Source: Pantoea alhagi (GTDB taxonomy: Bacteria; Pseudomonadota; Gammaproteobacteria; Enterobacterales; Enterobacteriaceae). From it: a stretch of 64,000 nt of DNA. Position 1 is the first letter of the stretch; every line of letters begins with the position of its first letter. Below the pieces are notes generated by a model that made no database searches, was not told where the DNA came from, and was given only the letters and a program-made list of their open reading frames with translations. The position numbers were made by a program, and so were the translations under genes. Where the stretch lies: contig NZ_CP019706.1 of assembly GCF_002101395.1 (NCBI RefSeq), positions 1,364,001 through 1,428,000 on the forward strand. The letters run 5' to 3'. This document shows positions 51,380 through 60,621 of this stretch, piece after piece.

Positions 51380-53770
51380 ATGACGAATGCACCTGATATC
51401 CAACAAGAACTCCAGTTGCTCGATCGCTACTGGCGCGCCGCTAACTATCTGTCAGTGGGCCAAATCTATTTAATGAACAATCCCCTGCTGCGCGAGCCGC
51501 TACAGCCTGAACATATTAAACCGCGTCTGCTGGGTCACTGGGGCACCACGCCCGGCCTTAATTTTATCTATGCGCACCTTAATCGCGTTATCCGCCATCG
51601 CGATCTGAATATGATCTATATCTGCGGGCCGGGCCACGGCGGGCCGGGCATGGTGGCAAATACCTGGCTGGAAGGCAGCTACAGCGAGATCTATCCGGAG
51701 ATCAGCGAAGACGCTATCGGCATGCAGCGACTGTTTAAGCAGTTCTCCTTTCCCGGCGGTATTCCCAGCCACGCCGCGCCGGAAACCCCAGGATCGATTA
51801 ACGAAGGCGGCGAGCTGGGCTATTCCCTGTCACACGCCTTTGGCGCGGTGTTCGATTATCCCGATCTGATTGCCGCCTGCGTGATTGGCGACGGCGAAGC
51901 GGAAACCGGCCCGCTCTCTTCCAGCTGGCACGGCATTAAATTCCTCAACGCCGCCCGCGACGGCGCCGTGCTGCCGATTCTGCATCTCAACGGCTATAAA
52001 ATCGCCAATCCGACGCTGCTTGGGCGCAGCAGCGATGAAGACCTGCATCAGCTGTTCAGCGGCTACGGTTATGAACCGCTGTTTGTCTGCGGAGACGAGC
52101 CAGAGAAAATGCACCGGCAGATGGCGGAAACGCTGGATAACGCCTGCGATAAGATCCGCGAGTATCAGCGGCGCGCCCGCAGCGGCGACGCGCCGGAAGC
52201 GATCCCGCGCTGGCCAATGATTATTCTGCGTAGCCCGAAAGGCTGGACCGGCCCGAAAACGGTAGATGGCAAAAAGGTTGAGGATTTCTGGCGCGCGCAT
52301 CAGGTGCCGGTCTCTTCCTGCCGTGAGAATGACGAGCATCGTCAAATTCTGGAGCAGTGGATGCGCAGCTATCAGCCGGACGATCTGTTCGATGAACAGG
52401 GCAGGCTGAAGCCGGAGCTGCGTGCGCTGGCCCCGCAGGGGGAAAAACGCATGGGCGCATCGCCTTACGCCAACGGCGGACGGCTACGCCGCGAGCTGGA
52501 TACGCCTGATATCCGTGAGTTTGCCGTGGAGGTCACCACGCCTGGCGAAAAGCAGGTGCAGTCCACCGAAATCCTGGGGCAATATCTGCGTGCGATTTTC
52601 CAGCGTAATAAAGATAATTTCCGTCTGTTTGGCCCTGACGAAACCGCATCCAACCGTCTGAGCGACGTGTTCGACGTTACTAACCGCACCTGGATGGAGG
52701 AGGTCAGGTCTTACGATGAACAGCTGGCGCACGATGGCCGGGTCATGGAGATCCTGAGCGAGCATCAGTGTCAGGGCTGGCTGGAGGGCTATCTGCTGAC
52801 CGGACGTCACGGCCTGTTTAACTGCTATGAAGCCTTTATTCACATCATCGATTCAATGTTTAACCAGCATGCGAAGTGGCTGAAAGTCACGCGCAAGCTG
52901 CCGTGGCGCGAGCCGGTCTCCTCGTTGAATTATCTGCTCTCTTCACACGTCTGGCGGCAGGACCATAACGGCTACAGTCACCAGGATCCTGGCTTTATGG
53001 ACCATGTCGCCAACAAAAAAGCTGATATTGTGCGCATCTATCTGCCGCCAGACGCTAACACGCTGCTCTGGGTAGGCGATCACTGTCTGAAAACCTGGGA
53101 CCGCATTAACGTTATCGTGGCGGGCAAGCAGCCGGAGCCGCAGTGGCTGACCATGGATCAGGCTATCAAACATTGTGAAGCGGGTCTGGGAATTTGGTCG
53201 TGGGCAGGCACTGAACAGCCAGGAGACGAGCCGGATGTGGTGATGGCCTGTGCAGGCGATGTACCCACCATGGAAACCCTGGCGGCGGTGGATCTGCTTA
53301 AAACCTGGTTGCCGGAGCTGAAAGTCCGTGTAGTCAACGTAGTAGACCTGATGGCGCTGCAAACCCAGGATCAGCATCCGCACGGCATGGAAGATGCCCA
53401 GTTTGACCAGATATTTACCCGCGATAAACCGGTAATCTTCGCATTTCATGGCTATCCCAGCCTGGTTCACCGGCTCACCTATCAGCGCAACAACCACCAT
53501 AACTTCCATGTGCGCGGCTTTATGGAAGAAGGCACCACCACTACGCCGTTCGATATGACGGTGATGAATGAACTGGATCGCTATCACCTGGCGCAGGAGG
53601 CCATCCAGCGTATTCCATCGCTGGCAGGTAAAGCGGATCACATTCTTGACGCGCTGGCAGAGAAAATTGCCGAACATCATCGCTACGTGCGCGAACATGG
53701 CGAAGACTTGCCGGAAGTGCGCAACTGGAAATGGCCATCGCAGCAGGGCAGCAGCGACGTGCCGGAATAA
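51380..53770 (+). CDS. xfp: Phosphoketolase (xylulose-5-P/fructose-6-P)
   Basis: The 796-residue protein matches the family length and conserved blocks: LGHWGTTPGLNFIYAHLNR, ICGPGHGGPGMVANTW, SFPGGIPSHAAPETPGSI and the thiamine diphosphate site GDGEAETGPLSSSWHG. It splits xylulose 5-phosphate (or fructose 6-phosphate) with phosphate into acetyl phosphate and glyceraldehyde 3-phosphate (or erythrose 4-phosphate). GGAGG precedes ATG. Such enzymes are common in lactic acid bacteria and bifidobacteria and patchy in enterobacteria. The neighbouring divergent permease could supply an organic acid, but a link is not shown. Confidence 0.94.
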   Translation: MTNAPDIQQELQLLDRYWRAANYLSVGQIYLMNNPLLREPLQPEHIKPRLLGHWGTTPGLNFIYAHLNRVIRHRDLNMIYICGPGHGGPGMVANTWLEGSYSEIYPEISEDAIGMQRLFKQFSFPGGIPSHAAPETPGSINEGGELGYSLSHAFGAVFDYPDLIAACVIGDGEAETGPLSSSWHGIKFLNAARDGAVLPILHLNGYKIANPTLLGRSSDEDLHQLFSGYGYEPLFVCGDEPEKMHRQMAETLDNACDKIREYQRRARSGDAPEAIPRWPMIILRSPKGWTGPKTVDGKKVEDFWRAHQVPVSSCRENDEHRQILEQWMRSYQPDDLFDEQGRLKPELRALAPQGEKRMGASPYANGGRLRRELDTPDIREFAVEVTTPGEKQVQSTEILGQYLRAIFQRNKDNFRLFGPDETASNRLSDVFDVTNRTWMEEVRSYDEQLAHDGRVMEILSEHQCQGWLEGYLLTGRHGLFNCYEAFIHIIDSMFNQHAKWLKVTRKLPWREPVSSLNYLLSSHVWRQDHNGYSHQDPGFMDHVANKKADIVRIYLPPDANTLLWVGDHCLKTWDRINVIVAGKQPEPQWLTMDQAIKHCEAGLGIWSWAGTEQPGDEPDVVMACAGDVPTMETLAAVDLLKTWLPELKVRVVNVVDLMALQTQDQHPHGMEDAQFDQIFTRDKPVIFAFHGYPSLVHRLTYQRNNHHNFHVRGFMEEGTTTTPFDMTVMNELDRYHLAQEAIQRIPSLAGKADHILDALAEKIAEHHRYVREHGEDLPEVRNWKWPSQQGSSDVPE

Positions 53771-53808
53771 TCTTTGGGCGGCTTCCTGCGTGGGGCCGCT
53801 TTTTTCAC

Positions 53809-54390
53809 TTACCGCCATACCTCATACAGCATCCATAGCGCCGTCAGCGCCAGCGAACCGGCCATTACGCTATTAAACAGACGTCGTTTCCACTCCACCG
53901 TCAGCAGCACGCGCAGCCGTTCCCCCAGAAACGCCCAGAGTAAAATGCAGGGCAGATTCAGCAGCGCATATCCTGTCAGCACGGTAACAATGCCGTTATC
54001 GGCGATATAGAGCAGCGCCACATTGCTGACCATCAGCCAGGCCTTGGGGTTAATCGCCTGAAACAGCGCGCCGCCGAGCGTGGTCATGGGTCGTGCTTTG
54101 GCCTGTAGCGTTGGTGCCGCCGAACGCCAGATTTTCCACGATAACCACAGCATCCAGGCGCAGCCCAGCAGCGTTAACGGTTTGCGGATCTCCTCCATCC
54201 AGCTCAGCAGCAGATCCAGCGCCAGTGCCAACAGCAGTAACTGCACCATGCAGCCCAGCAAAAAACCGCCGATCATCGGCAGCGTACGACGCAAACCGAA
54301 GTTAACGCCAGAGGTCGCCAGTAACAGATTGTTCGGCCCGGGGGTTATCGACATTACAGTGACGTAGCTGAAAAAAGAGGGATCGATCAT
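53809..54390 (-). CDS. LysE-family amino acid exporter
   Basis: The 193-residue membrane protein has the N-terminal LysE/RhtB signature TPGPNNLLLATSGVNFG and six helices. NPKAWLM, another family mark, lies at about 115. It probably exports an amino acid or analogue. It is divergent from a MocR-type regulator, with a perfect inverted repeat in the gap, so the regulator likely controls it. A very similar pair arrangement is common in enterobacteria. Confidence 0.88.
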   Translation of the reverse strand: MIDPSFFSYVTVMSITPGPNNLLLATSGVNFGLRRTLPMIGGFLLGCMVQLLLLALALDLLLSWMEEIRKPLTLLGCAWMLWLSWKIWRSAAPTLQAKARPMTTLGGALFQAINPKAWLMVSNVALLYIADNGIVTVLTGYALLNLPCILLWAFLGERLRVLLTVEWKRRLFNSVMAGSLALTALWMLYEVWR

Positions 54391-54473
54391 GGCAGGCTCC
54401 AGGCTGATAACAGAAGCTTTATGTTATGCAGCGCCGGAGAATGGTAACAGAGACAGCAAAAGACTATTGTAAT

Positions 54474-54505
54474 GGGTACAAAGCATGTTTAATAAAATTG
54501 TACCC
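54474..54505. promoter_or_regulatory. Inverted repeat between lysE-type and mocR-type genes
   Basis: GGGTACAA (54474-54481) and TTGTACCC (54498-54505) form a perfect 8-base inverted repeat with 16 bases between. It is in the gap between divergent exporter and MocR genes and 20 bases before the regulator start. It is a good candidate for the regulator's operator. AATAAA within it may be a -10 element. Confidence 0.6.
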
Positions 54506-54524
54506 CACTGTTCAGGGAGCAACT

Positions 54525-55994
54525 GTGTCCATCGATCTCAGCGAAAACCGGCGTTATCAGCAGCTGGCGGATAATTTTGCCAGCGCCATTCATGACGGCA
54601 CCTGGCTGCCAGGCAGCCGTTTGCCAGCTATTCGCCGGGTGGCAATGGCGCAGCAGGTCAGCATCAATACCGTTCTGAGCGCCTGGCGGCTGCTGGAAGA
54701 TCGCGGGCTGATTGAGTCGCGCCCGCAGTCCGGTTATTACGTGCGCAGCATGCTGCCCGCGCCGGAAAAAAGTCCGGGCTATCTGACCACCATCAGCACG
54801 CCGGGACAGGCCAAGCTGGATCTGATTGATACGGTGTTTGCGGCGCAGAATCACCCCGACTATATCAATATCTCCCTGGCCTGCCCGCGTGATGGCGACT
54901 TCTACCCCACGGCTAAACTGGCGCGTATTACCGCCTCGCTGCTACGCCGTCATCCGCAGATTATCGGACGCTATGCGTTGCCGCCAGGTAGCGAAACCTT
55001 ACGTAAAGAGATCGCGCGGCGCGCCAGCTATATGGGTATGAAACTCACAGCCGAAAGCATTACGCTGACGCATGGCTGCATGGAAGCGCTACAGCTGGCG
55101 CTGCGCGCCACGACGCGTCCGGGCGACTGCGTGGGCCTGGAGACGCCAACCTATTTTTTCCTGTTTCCGCTGCTCTCCAGTCTTGGTTTGAAGACGCTGG
55201 AGATCCCTACCGATCCGCAAACCGGCCTGTCGCTGGATGCGCTGGAGATGGTGTTACAGGAAGGACGTATTCAGGCACTGATCGCCATGCCCGGCCTGCA
55301 AAACCCGTTGGGCTGTAGCATGACGCCGGAAAATAAAAAGCGGCTGGCGGCGTTGATGAATCAATGGCAGGTGCCGCTGATTGAGGATGGTTTATATGAT
55401 GAACTGCAGTTCCGCGAACCACAGCTGCCGACGGTAAAGGCGTTCGATCGTGACGGCTGGGTGATCTACTGCACCAGCTTTACCAAAACGGTGGCCCCGG
55501 ACTTTCGTATCGGCTGGATGGCGGCAGGCCGCTACAGCAAAGAGATTGCCCGGCTGAAAGCCTTCTCTTCTATGGCGGAATCGACGTTGCTGTGCGAGAC
55601 GCTGGCGCAGTTTCTGGCCACCGGCGGCTACGATCGTCACCTGCGATCGCTGCGCCGTCGCTATGCTGCCAATCTGGATGAAGCGCGGGCGTTAATTGCG
55701 CAGCATTTTCCGGTTGGCACCCGCGCCACGCTGCCGCAGGGCGGCTTTGTTTTCTGGATAACGCTGCCGGACAGCATTGATACCGAGACGCTGTTCCATC
55801 GATTGTTGCAGGAAAAAATCTGCCTGACGCCAGGCGCGCTTTACACCCTGAGCGATCGTGCTAATCATGCAGTACGTCTTTCCTGCTGTTATCCCTTTGA
55901 CGATCGTTATCGTTACGCCATCAGCCGAGCGGGCGCGGTGGCCTGTGAAATGAGCGGGTTGCCCGCTGGCGCGGTTGAACCCCGGCTGGCTTAA
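54525..55994 (+). CDS. MocR-family transcriptional regulator with aminotransferase domain
   Basis: The 489-residue product has an N-terminal GntR-type winged helix (about 1-75: ASAIHDGTWLPGSRLPAIRR, INTVLSAWRLLEDRGLIESR) and a class I aminotransferase domain with the PLP lysine in SFTKTVAPDFRIGW. Such fusions sense an amine or amino acid through PLP. The GTG at 54525, with GGGAG upstream, gives the expected domain start; an upstream in-frame ATG at 54426 would lie in the operator region and is rejected. It likely controls the divergent LysE exporter. Confidence 0.87.
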   Translation: MSIDLSENRRYQQLADNFASAIHDGTWLPGSRLPAIRRVAMAQQVSINTVLSAWRLLEDRGLIESRPQSGYYVRSMLPAPEKSPGYLTTISTPGQAKLDLIDTVFAAQNHPDYINISLACPRDGDFYPTAKLARITASLLRRHPQIIGRYALPPGSETLRKEIARRASYMGMKLTAESITLTHGCMEALQLALRATTRPGDCVGLETPTYFFLFPLLSSLGLKTLEIPTDPQTGLSLDALEMVLQEGRIQALIAMPGLQNPLGCSMTPENKKRLAALMNQWQVPLIEDGLYDELQFREPQLPTVKAFDRDGWVIYCTSFTKTVAPDFRIGWMAAGRYSKEIARLKAFSSMAESTLLCETLAQFLATGGYDRHLRSLRRRYAANLDEARALIAQHFPVGTRATLPQGGFVFWITLPDSIDTETLFHRLLQEKICLTPGALYTLSDRANHAVRLSCCYPFDDRYRYAISRAGAVACEMSGLPAGAVEPRLA

Positions 55995-56003
55995 CCCCCG
56001 CCT

Positions 56004-56627
56004 TTACGGGATGCCGTTGCGCCCCCATTTTACGTAACCTTCCCGGCCGGTAAGCCGTTCATAATAGGCGCGAACAGCGGGATAATTTGCATGCTCAAGC
56101 GGCGTTTCATACCAGCGGTTAACCGACAGCCCAACAGGAATATCCGCCAGGCTAAAGCGATCGCCTGCAATATAGCGTCCGGTTTTTTCCAGCTGCTGAT
56201 TTAAAATCCCCATGGTGTAAGTCCAGCCTTTACAGGCGGCGGCCAGCAGCCGTTCGTTCTGATGGGCGGGCGACTGACGCACCAGCGCCATAAAGGCGTA
56301 GCGCCAGGCCGTATTCAGTTCGGTGGCTTGCCAGTCTATCCAGCGATCAACCTGCGCACGCGCACGCGGGGCAGTGGGATAGAGCCATTCGCCCTGGTAA
56401 GCGTTTGCCAGGTAGCGAATGATGGTATTTGATTCCCACAGCACAAAGTCTTCATCTTTGATCACCGGTATCATCGCATTAGGATTCAGCGCCAGGAAGC
56501 GCGCCTCATGAGTGGATTTAAACCCCTGGCCCCAATCTTCCCGCTGATAAGGCAGGGAAAGCTCGTCGCATAACCAGAGCACTTTACGCACGTTGATAGA
56601 GGAGGCGCGTCCTAATATTGTCAGCAT
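56004..56627 (-). CDS. Glutathione S-transferase family protein
   Basis: The 207-residue protein has a thioredoxin-like N-terminal domain (LGRASSINVRKVLWLCDELSLP, with Ser or Arg near the glutathione site and ESNTIIRYL near 67) and an all-helical C-terminal domain. It is a cytoplasmic GST that probably conjugates or reduces xenobiotics. ATG 56627 follows an in-frame TTG and has AGGG upstream. It converges on the MocR gene 9 bases away. The substrate is unknown. Confidence 0.88.
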   Translation of the reverse strand: MLTILGRASSINVRKVLWLCDELSLPYQREDWGQGFKSTHEARFLALNPNAMIPVIKDEDFVLWESNTIIRYLANAYQGEWLYPTAPRARAQVDRWIDWQATELNTAWRYAFMALVRQSPAHQNERLLAAACKGWTYTMGILNQQLEKTGRYIAGDRFSLADIPVGLSVNRWYETPLEHANYPAVRAYYERLTGREGYVKWGRNGIP

Positions 56628-56731
56628 CAATTCAGCCCTGAATTTTTATATGGTTACTCTATTCATAGTGGTTGCCGTTGACGTTAGCAACGTAAACAGG
56701 GTAGTAATCAGTTTTCTGGATCAACGTTGGG

Positions 56732-57589
56732 ATGGTTATGGCACTCACTCTTCCGTTTAAGCAGGTCGATGTTTTCAGTAATACAGCTTTCTGTGGTAAT
56801 CCACTGGCGGTGATCCTTGATGCCAGCGCGCTGAGCGATGCGCAAATGCAGGCTATCGCCCGCTGGACTAACCTGTCTGAAACCACCTTTGTTCTGCCGC
56901 CTCAGCATCCTGACGCTGATTATCGGGTGCGCATTTTTACTATTGAGGGCGAGCTGCCGTTTGCCGGTCATCCCACGCTGGGTACGGCGCACGCGCTGCT
57001 GGAAGCAGGCCATTCGGTTAAAACGCCGGGCCGTATGGTGCAGGAATGCGGCGTGGGGCTGGTGCCCATTTCTGTGGCCGCCAACGGCAATCTGGCCTTT
57101 GCCGCGCCGGAAGCGGTGCTGACCGGCTGGGAGCATCCCGGCATCGCTGCCGCCCTGAACAGCGAAGCGTTTGATATGCAGCAGGCGGTGACCATTGTTG
57201 ATATGGGCATCCGCTGGTTGCTGGTGCCAATGGCCTCGGCGCAGGCGGTGCTGGATATTGTTCCCGACGTACCGCGTCTGGCGCAGCTGTTGCAGGATGC
57301 CGGGGTCTCTGGTGTGATGCCGTTTGGCCCGGCCAGTGACGGCAAAGTGCAATATGAGGTGCGCGGATTGCTGGTGGAACAGGGTGCGTTAACGGAAGAT
57401 CCCGTGACCGGCAGTGCCAATGCCTGCCTGGCGCGTTATCTGGCGGCACAGGGCCGCCCGCATGATTATCTGGCGCGTCAGGGCACCGTTATTCAGCGTA
57501 ACGGCCTGGTTTCCGTTCAGTACCGCGATGATGGCATCTGGATCGGCGGCAAAGCCGTTACTCTTATTGACGGCACCCTGACGGTGTAA
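56732..57589 (+). CDS. PhzF-family isomerase/epimerase
   Basis: The 285-residue protein has two related diaminopimelate-epimerase-like halves, the PhzF hallmark. The catalytic glutamate is in NLSETTFVLPP (about residue 50), and DPVTGSANACLARYL is the family's C-terminal motif. It may isomerize a dihydroaromatic or similar compound; PhzF itself acts in phenazine synthesis, but no phenazine genes are near. ATG 56738 is an alternative start. Confidence 0.87.
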   Translation: MVMALTLPFKQVDVFSNTAFCGNPLAVILDASALSDAQMQAIARWTNLSETTFVLPPQHPDADYRVRIFTIEGELPFAGHPTLGTAHALLEAGHSVKTPGRMVQECGVGLVPISVAANGNLAFAAPEAVLTGWEHPGIAAALNSEAFDMQQAVTIVDMGIRWLLVPMASAQAVLDIVPDVPRLAQLLQDAGVSGVMPFGPASDGKVQYEVRGLLVEQGALTEDPVTGSANACLARYLAAQGRPHDYLARQGTVIQRNGLVSVQYRDDGIWIGGKAVTLIDGTLTV

Positions 57590-57651
57590 ATCTTATGCGG
57601 CCAGTGCGGAAGCCCTCCGCCTGGCCTGCCATCAACATCGCCTGATCGGGC

Positions 57652-58410
57652 TTACAGAAACATGCCGCCGGATGCCTCGATGCGCTGGGCAGTGATCCAA
57701 CCGGTATCTTCACTAAGCAGTGCAGCCACGGCACGACCAATATCATCCGGCTGTCCGGCGCGTCCCATGGCGGTTTGCGCAGCGATCCAGGCGTTAACCT
57801 CAGGATTATCGCGCACCGAACCGCCGCCAAAATCGGTTTCAATCGCACCGGGCGCCAGAATATTTACCGCAATACCACGCGGCCCCAGTTCACGCGCCTG
57901 ATAGCGCGTCAGCACTTCCATTGCGCCTTTCATTGATGCGTATGCCGCGTAGCCGGGCGGGCTAAAACGCGCCAGTCCGCTGGAAACGTTGAGAATGCGA
58001 CCGCCGTCATTAATCAGCGGCAGAAGACGCTGAGTCAGAAAAAAGGGGCCTTTGAAATGGGTGAGCATCAGCGTATCGAATTGCTGCTCGCTGGTTTCAG
58101 CAAAAGAGTTGTACATGCCAACGCCTGCATTATTGAACAGATAATCAAAGCGCTCACGTTGCCATTGCGTGCGCAGCGTCTGCTGCAGGCGTTCGATAAA
58201 ATCTGCGAAGCCTGCCACCTCAGCCACATCCAGCTGCAGTGCCGCAGCGCGCTGGCCCAGAGCATGAATCGCTTCTACTACTCTTTCCGCTTCCTGCTGC
58301 TGCTGACGCCAGGTAATTATCACATCGACGCCCTTTTCCGCCAGTTTCAGCGCCGCATTACGCCCTAAACCCCGGCTGCCACCGGTTATTAATACAATTT
58401 TATTGCTCAT
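57652..58410 (-). CDS. Short-chain dehydrogenase/reductase
   Basis: The 252-residue protein has the NAD(P) motif TGGSRGLGRN (about 9-18), NNAG at about 92-95, and the catalytic Ser and YxxxK pattern (SSGLARF and YASMK, about 143-160). It reduces or oxidizes an alcohol or carbonyl group of unknown identity. It is divergent from the LysR-type gene at 58526, which may control it. Confidence 0.9.
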   Translation of the reverse strand: MSNKIVLITGGSRGLGRNAALKLAEKGVDVIITWRQQQQEAERVVEAIHALGQRAAALQLDVAEVAGFADFIERLQQTLRTQWQRERFDYLFNNAGVGMYNSFAETSEQQFDTLMLTHFKGPFFLTQRLLPLINDGGRILNVSSGLARFSPPGYAAYASMKGAMEVLTRYQARELGPRGIAVNILAPGAIETDFGGGSVRDNPEVNAWIAAQTAMGRAGQPDDIGRAVAALLSEDTGWITAQRIEASGGMFL

Positions 58411-58525
58411 GATGCGTCTCCTGCCTTTTTATCGCTTAAAAATCCAGCATATTGAAAACAGTTTTCGCGATAAACTATGCTTACAGCGTTTCACTGTTTC
58501 ATTTCTGGTAACAAACGGTGCATAA

Positions 58526-59425
58526 ATGGATAAAATTCACGCAATGAAAGTGTTTGTCACGGTGGCGGAGATGGAGAGCTTTACCCGCGCTGCAGAAAGC
58601 CTTGGACTACCGAAAGGTAGCCTGTCGCGTCAGGTGCAGGCGCTGGAAGATGGATTAGGCACGCGTCTGCTGCATCGCACTACCCGACGCGTACAGCTTA
58701 CTCAGGATGGGCTGGCCTATTACGAACGCTGCCGTGATGTGCTGGCAACGCTGGAAGAGATGGATACGCTGTTTCAGAACGAACCGGCTACGCTAAGCGG
58801 TCGCCTGCGGGTGGACATGCCGGTGGCGCTGGCGACCGATATCGTTATTCCCCAGCTGCCACAGTTCCTGCAGCACTACCCTGGCCTGGAACTGGAACTA
58901 AGCAGCAGCGATCGACAGGTGGATGTGATCCGGGAAGGCTTTGACTGCGTGGTGCGCGTAGGCCAGCTTCAGGATTCCGGCCTGATGAGCCGTACGCTGG
59001 GCCTGCTGCAAATGGCAAACTGCGCCAGCCCCAGCTATCTGATGCGTTTTGGTATGCCGCTGCGGCTGGAAGAGCTTTCACAGCACGCGATGGTGCATTA
59101 CAGCCAGCAATTTGGCGGCGCGCCCGCAGGCTTTGAATATTATGACGGACAGCGCAGCCATTTTATCCAGACCGGCGGCGCGCTGACGGTTAACTCGACG
59201 CAGGCTTATCGTCACGCCTGCCTTGCCGGGCTGGGTATTATTCAGGCACCGCGTCACGGTATTCAGCCGCTGCTGGAAAATCAGCAACTGGTGGAAGTGC
59301 TGCCCGGTTTCCACGCCCGCGCTATGCCGCTGTCGCTGCTTTGGCCGCACCGCCGCAATCTGGCCCAGCGGGTCAGAGTCTTTATGGAATGGCTGACGCA
59401 GCTGTTGAAAGGCTACGTTGCGTAA
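58526..59425 (+). CDS. yhjC: LysR-family transcriptional regulator (YhjC-like)
   Basis: The 299-residue protein has an N-terminal winged helix (MDKIHAMKVFVTVAEMESFT to about residue 60) and a type-2 periplasmic-binding-like effector domain. It aligns closely to E. coli YhjC and precedes yhjD as in E. coli, so the orthology is good. It is divergent from an SDR gene. Its inducer is unknown. This gene marks the right edge of the variable interval that begins after gor. Confidence 0.88.
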   Translation: MDKIHAMKVFVTVAEMESFTRAAESLGLPKGSLSRQVQALEDGLGTRLLHRTTRRVQLTQDGLAYYERCRDVLATLEEMDTLFQNEPATLSGRLRVDMPVALATDIVIPQLPQFLQHYPGLELELSSSDRQVDVIREGFDCVVRVGQLQDSGLMSRTLGLLQMANCASPSYLMRFGMPLRLEELSQHAMVHYSQQFGGAPAGFEYYDGQRSHFIQTGGALTVNSTQAYRHACLAGLGIIQAPRHGIQPLLENQQLVEVLPGFHARAMPLSLLWPHRRNLAQRVRVFMEWLTQLLKGYVA

Positions 59426-59479
59426 CAGCGCGGCTATAATGACAAGCTAAAGCCCTAAACAAAAGGATGATTCCGGTTG

Positions 59480-60484
59480 ATGACGGACAAAAACGCCCAG
59501 CCTCCTGTTGAGCAGGCAGAAGATAAGCCCCTGATTAATATCAAGACTGGCAACGCTACGGTTGATCGCTCGATTAGCCGGGTTTCACATTTCGTAAGAT
59601 GGTTTCAGGCAATCCCGGCGGTAGCGCATTTTATTCGCGCCGGAGAACGTTTTACCGATCGCCTGGGCAGCCAGTTTGGCGCTGCAATTACCTATTTCTC
59701 GTTTTTATCGCTGATCCCGATTCTGATGGTCTCTTTTGCGGCGGTGGGTTTTGTGCTGGCGTCGCATCCAACGTTGCTGAACGAGCTGATTGAACGCATC
59801 GCCAACAGCATCAGCGATCCAACGTTAGCCAGCACCTTAAAAAATACGGTTAATACCGCCGTTCAGCAGCGTACCACGGTCGGTATCACCGGCCTGCTGG
59901 TCGCACTCTATTCAGGTCTTAACTGGATGGGTAACCTGCGCGAAGCGATTCGCGCCCAGTCGCGTGACGTTTTTGAACGGGGCAAGGAGGATAAAGAAAA
60001 AATCTACTTTAAATATACCCGCGACTTTATTTCCCTGACCGGGCTGGTGCTGGCGCTGATTATTACGCTGTCGCTGACTTCTATCGCTGGTTCAGCGCAG
60101 GATGCGATTGTGCGGGCGCTGGGACTGGAAGATATCGAATGGCTGCGTCCGGCGATGACGCTGATTGCGCTCTCGATTTCTATTTGCGCCAACTACCTGC
60201 TTTTCTTGTGGATTTTCTGGATCCTGCCGCGCCATCGCCCCCATAAAAAAGCGCTGCTGCGCGGCACGCTGCTGGCGGCAATCGGCTTTGAGGTCATTAA
60301 ATTTATTATGACCATGACCCTGCCGAAGTTGGCCGCTTCGCCCTCCGGTGCGGCCTTTGGTTCAGTGCTGGGGCTGATGGCGTTTTTCTACTTCTTTGCT
60401 CGCCTGACGCTGTTTTGCGCTGCCTGGATTGCCACCGCCAACTATAAAAATGACCCGCAGTTGGAGCTACGTCGAAAAAAATAG
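59480..60484 (+). CDS. yhjD: Inner membrane protein YhjD (YihY/virulence factor BrkB family)
   Basis: The 334-residue protein matches E. coli YhjD over its length: RLGSQFGAAITYFSFLSLIP, NWMGNLREAIRAQSRDV and GAAFGSVLGLMAFFYFFARL. About six membrane helices are expected. A YhjD variant suppresses the need for KDO in lipid A assembly in E. coli, which suggests a role in lipid A transport or envelope traffic. The ATG at 59480 follows an in-frame TTG. A long hairpin follows the stop. Confidence 0.93.
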   Translation: MTDKNAQPPVEQAEDKPLINIKTGNATVDRSISRVSHFVRWFQAIPAVAHFIRAGERFTDRLGSQFGAAITYFSFLSLIPILMVSFAAVGFVLASHPTLLNELIERIANSISDPTLASTLKNTVNTAVQQRTTVGITGLLVALYSGLNWMGNLREAIRAQSRDVFERGKEDKEKIYFKYTRDFISLTGLVLALIITLSLTSIAGSAQDAIVRALGLEDIEWLRPAMTLIALSISICANYLLFLWIFWILPRHRPHKKALLRGTLLAAIGFEVIKFIMTMTLPKLAASPSGAAFGSVLGLMAFFYFFARLTLFCAAWIATANYKNDPQLELRRKK

Positions 60485-60488
60485 CCCA

Positions 60489-60526
60489 TGCGCGACGCGG
60501 CAGCTCAAAAAATGTCGCGTCGCGCA
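60489..60526. repeat. Long hairpin after yhjD (left border of the islet)
   Basis: TGCGCGACGCGGCA (60489-60502) pairs with TGTCGCGTCGCGCA (60513-60526) with one mismatch across a 10-base loop. It probably ends yhjD transcription. A very similar hairpin with the same GCGACGCGGCA arms recurs at 61724-61755, on the other side of the two-gene islet. Confidence 0.7.
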
Positions 60527-60621
60527 CAAAAACCGGGATGTGAAACCTTTACATTAAAAATTCTTGTTGTCCTGTTTCCCGATACGCCTATATATAAATA
60601 TTCACAGGGAGTGAAACTATT

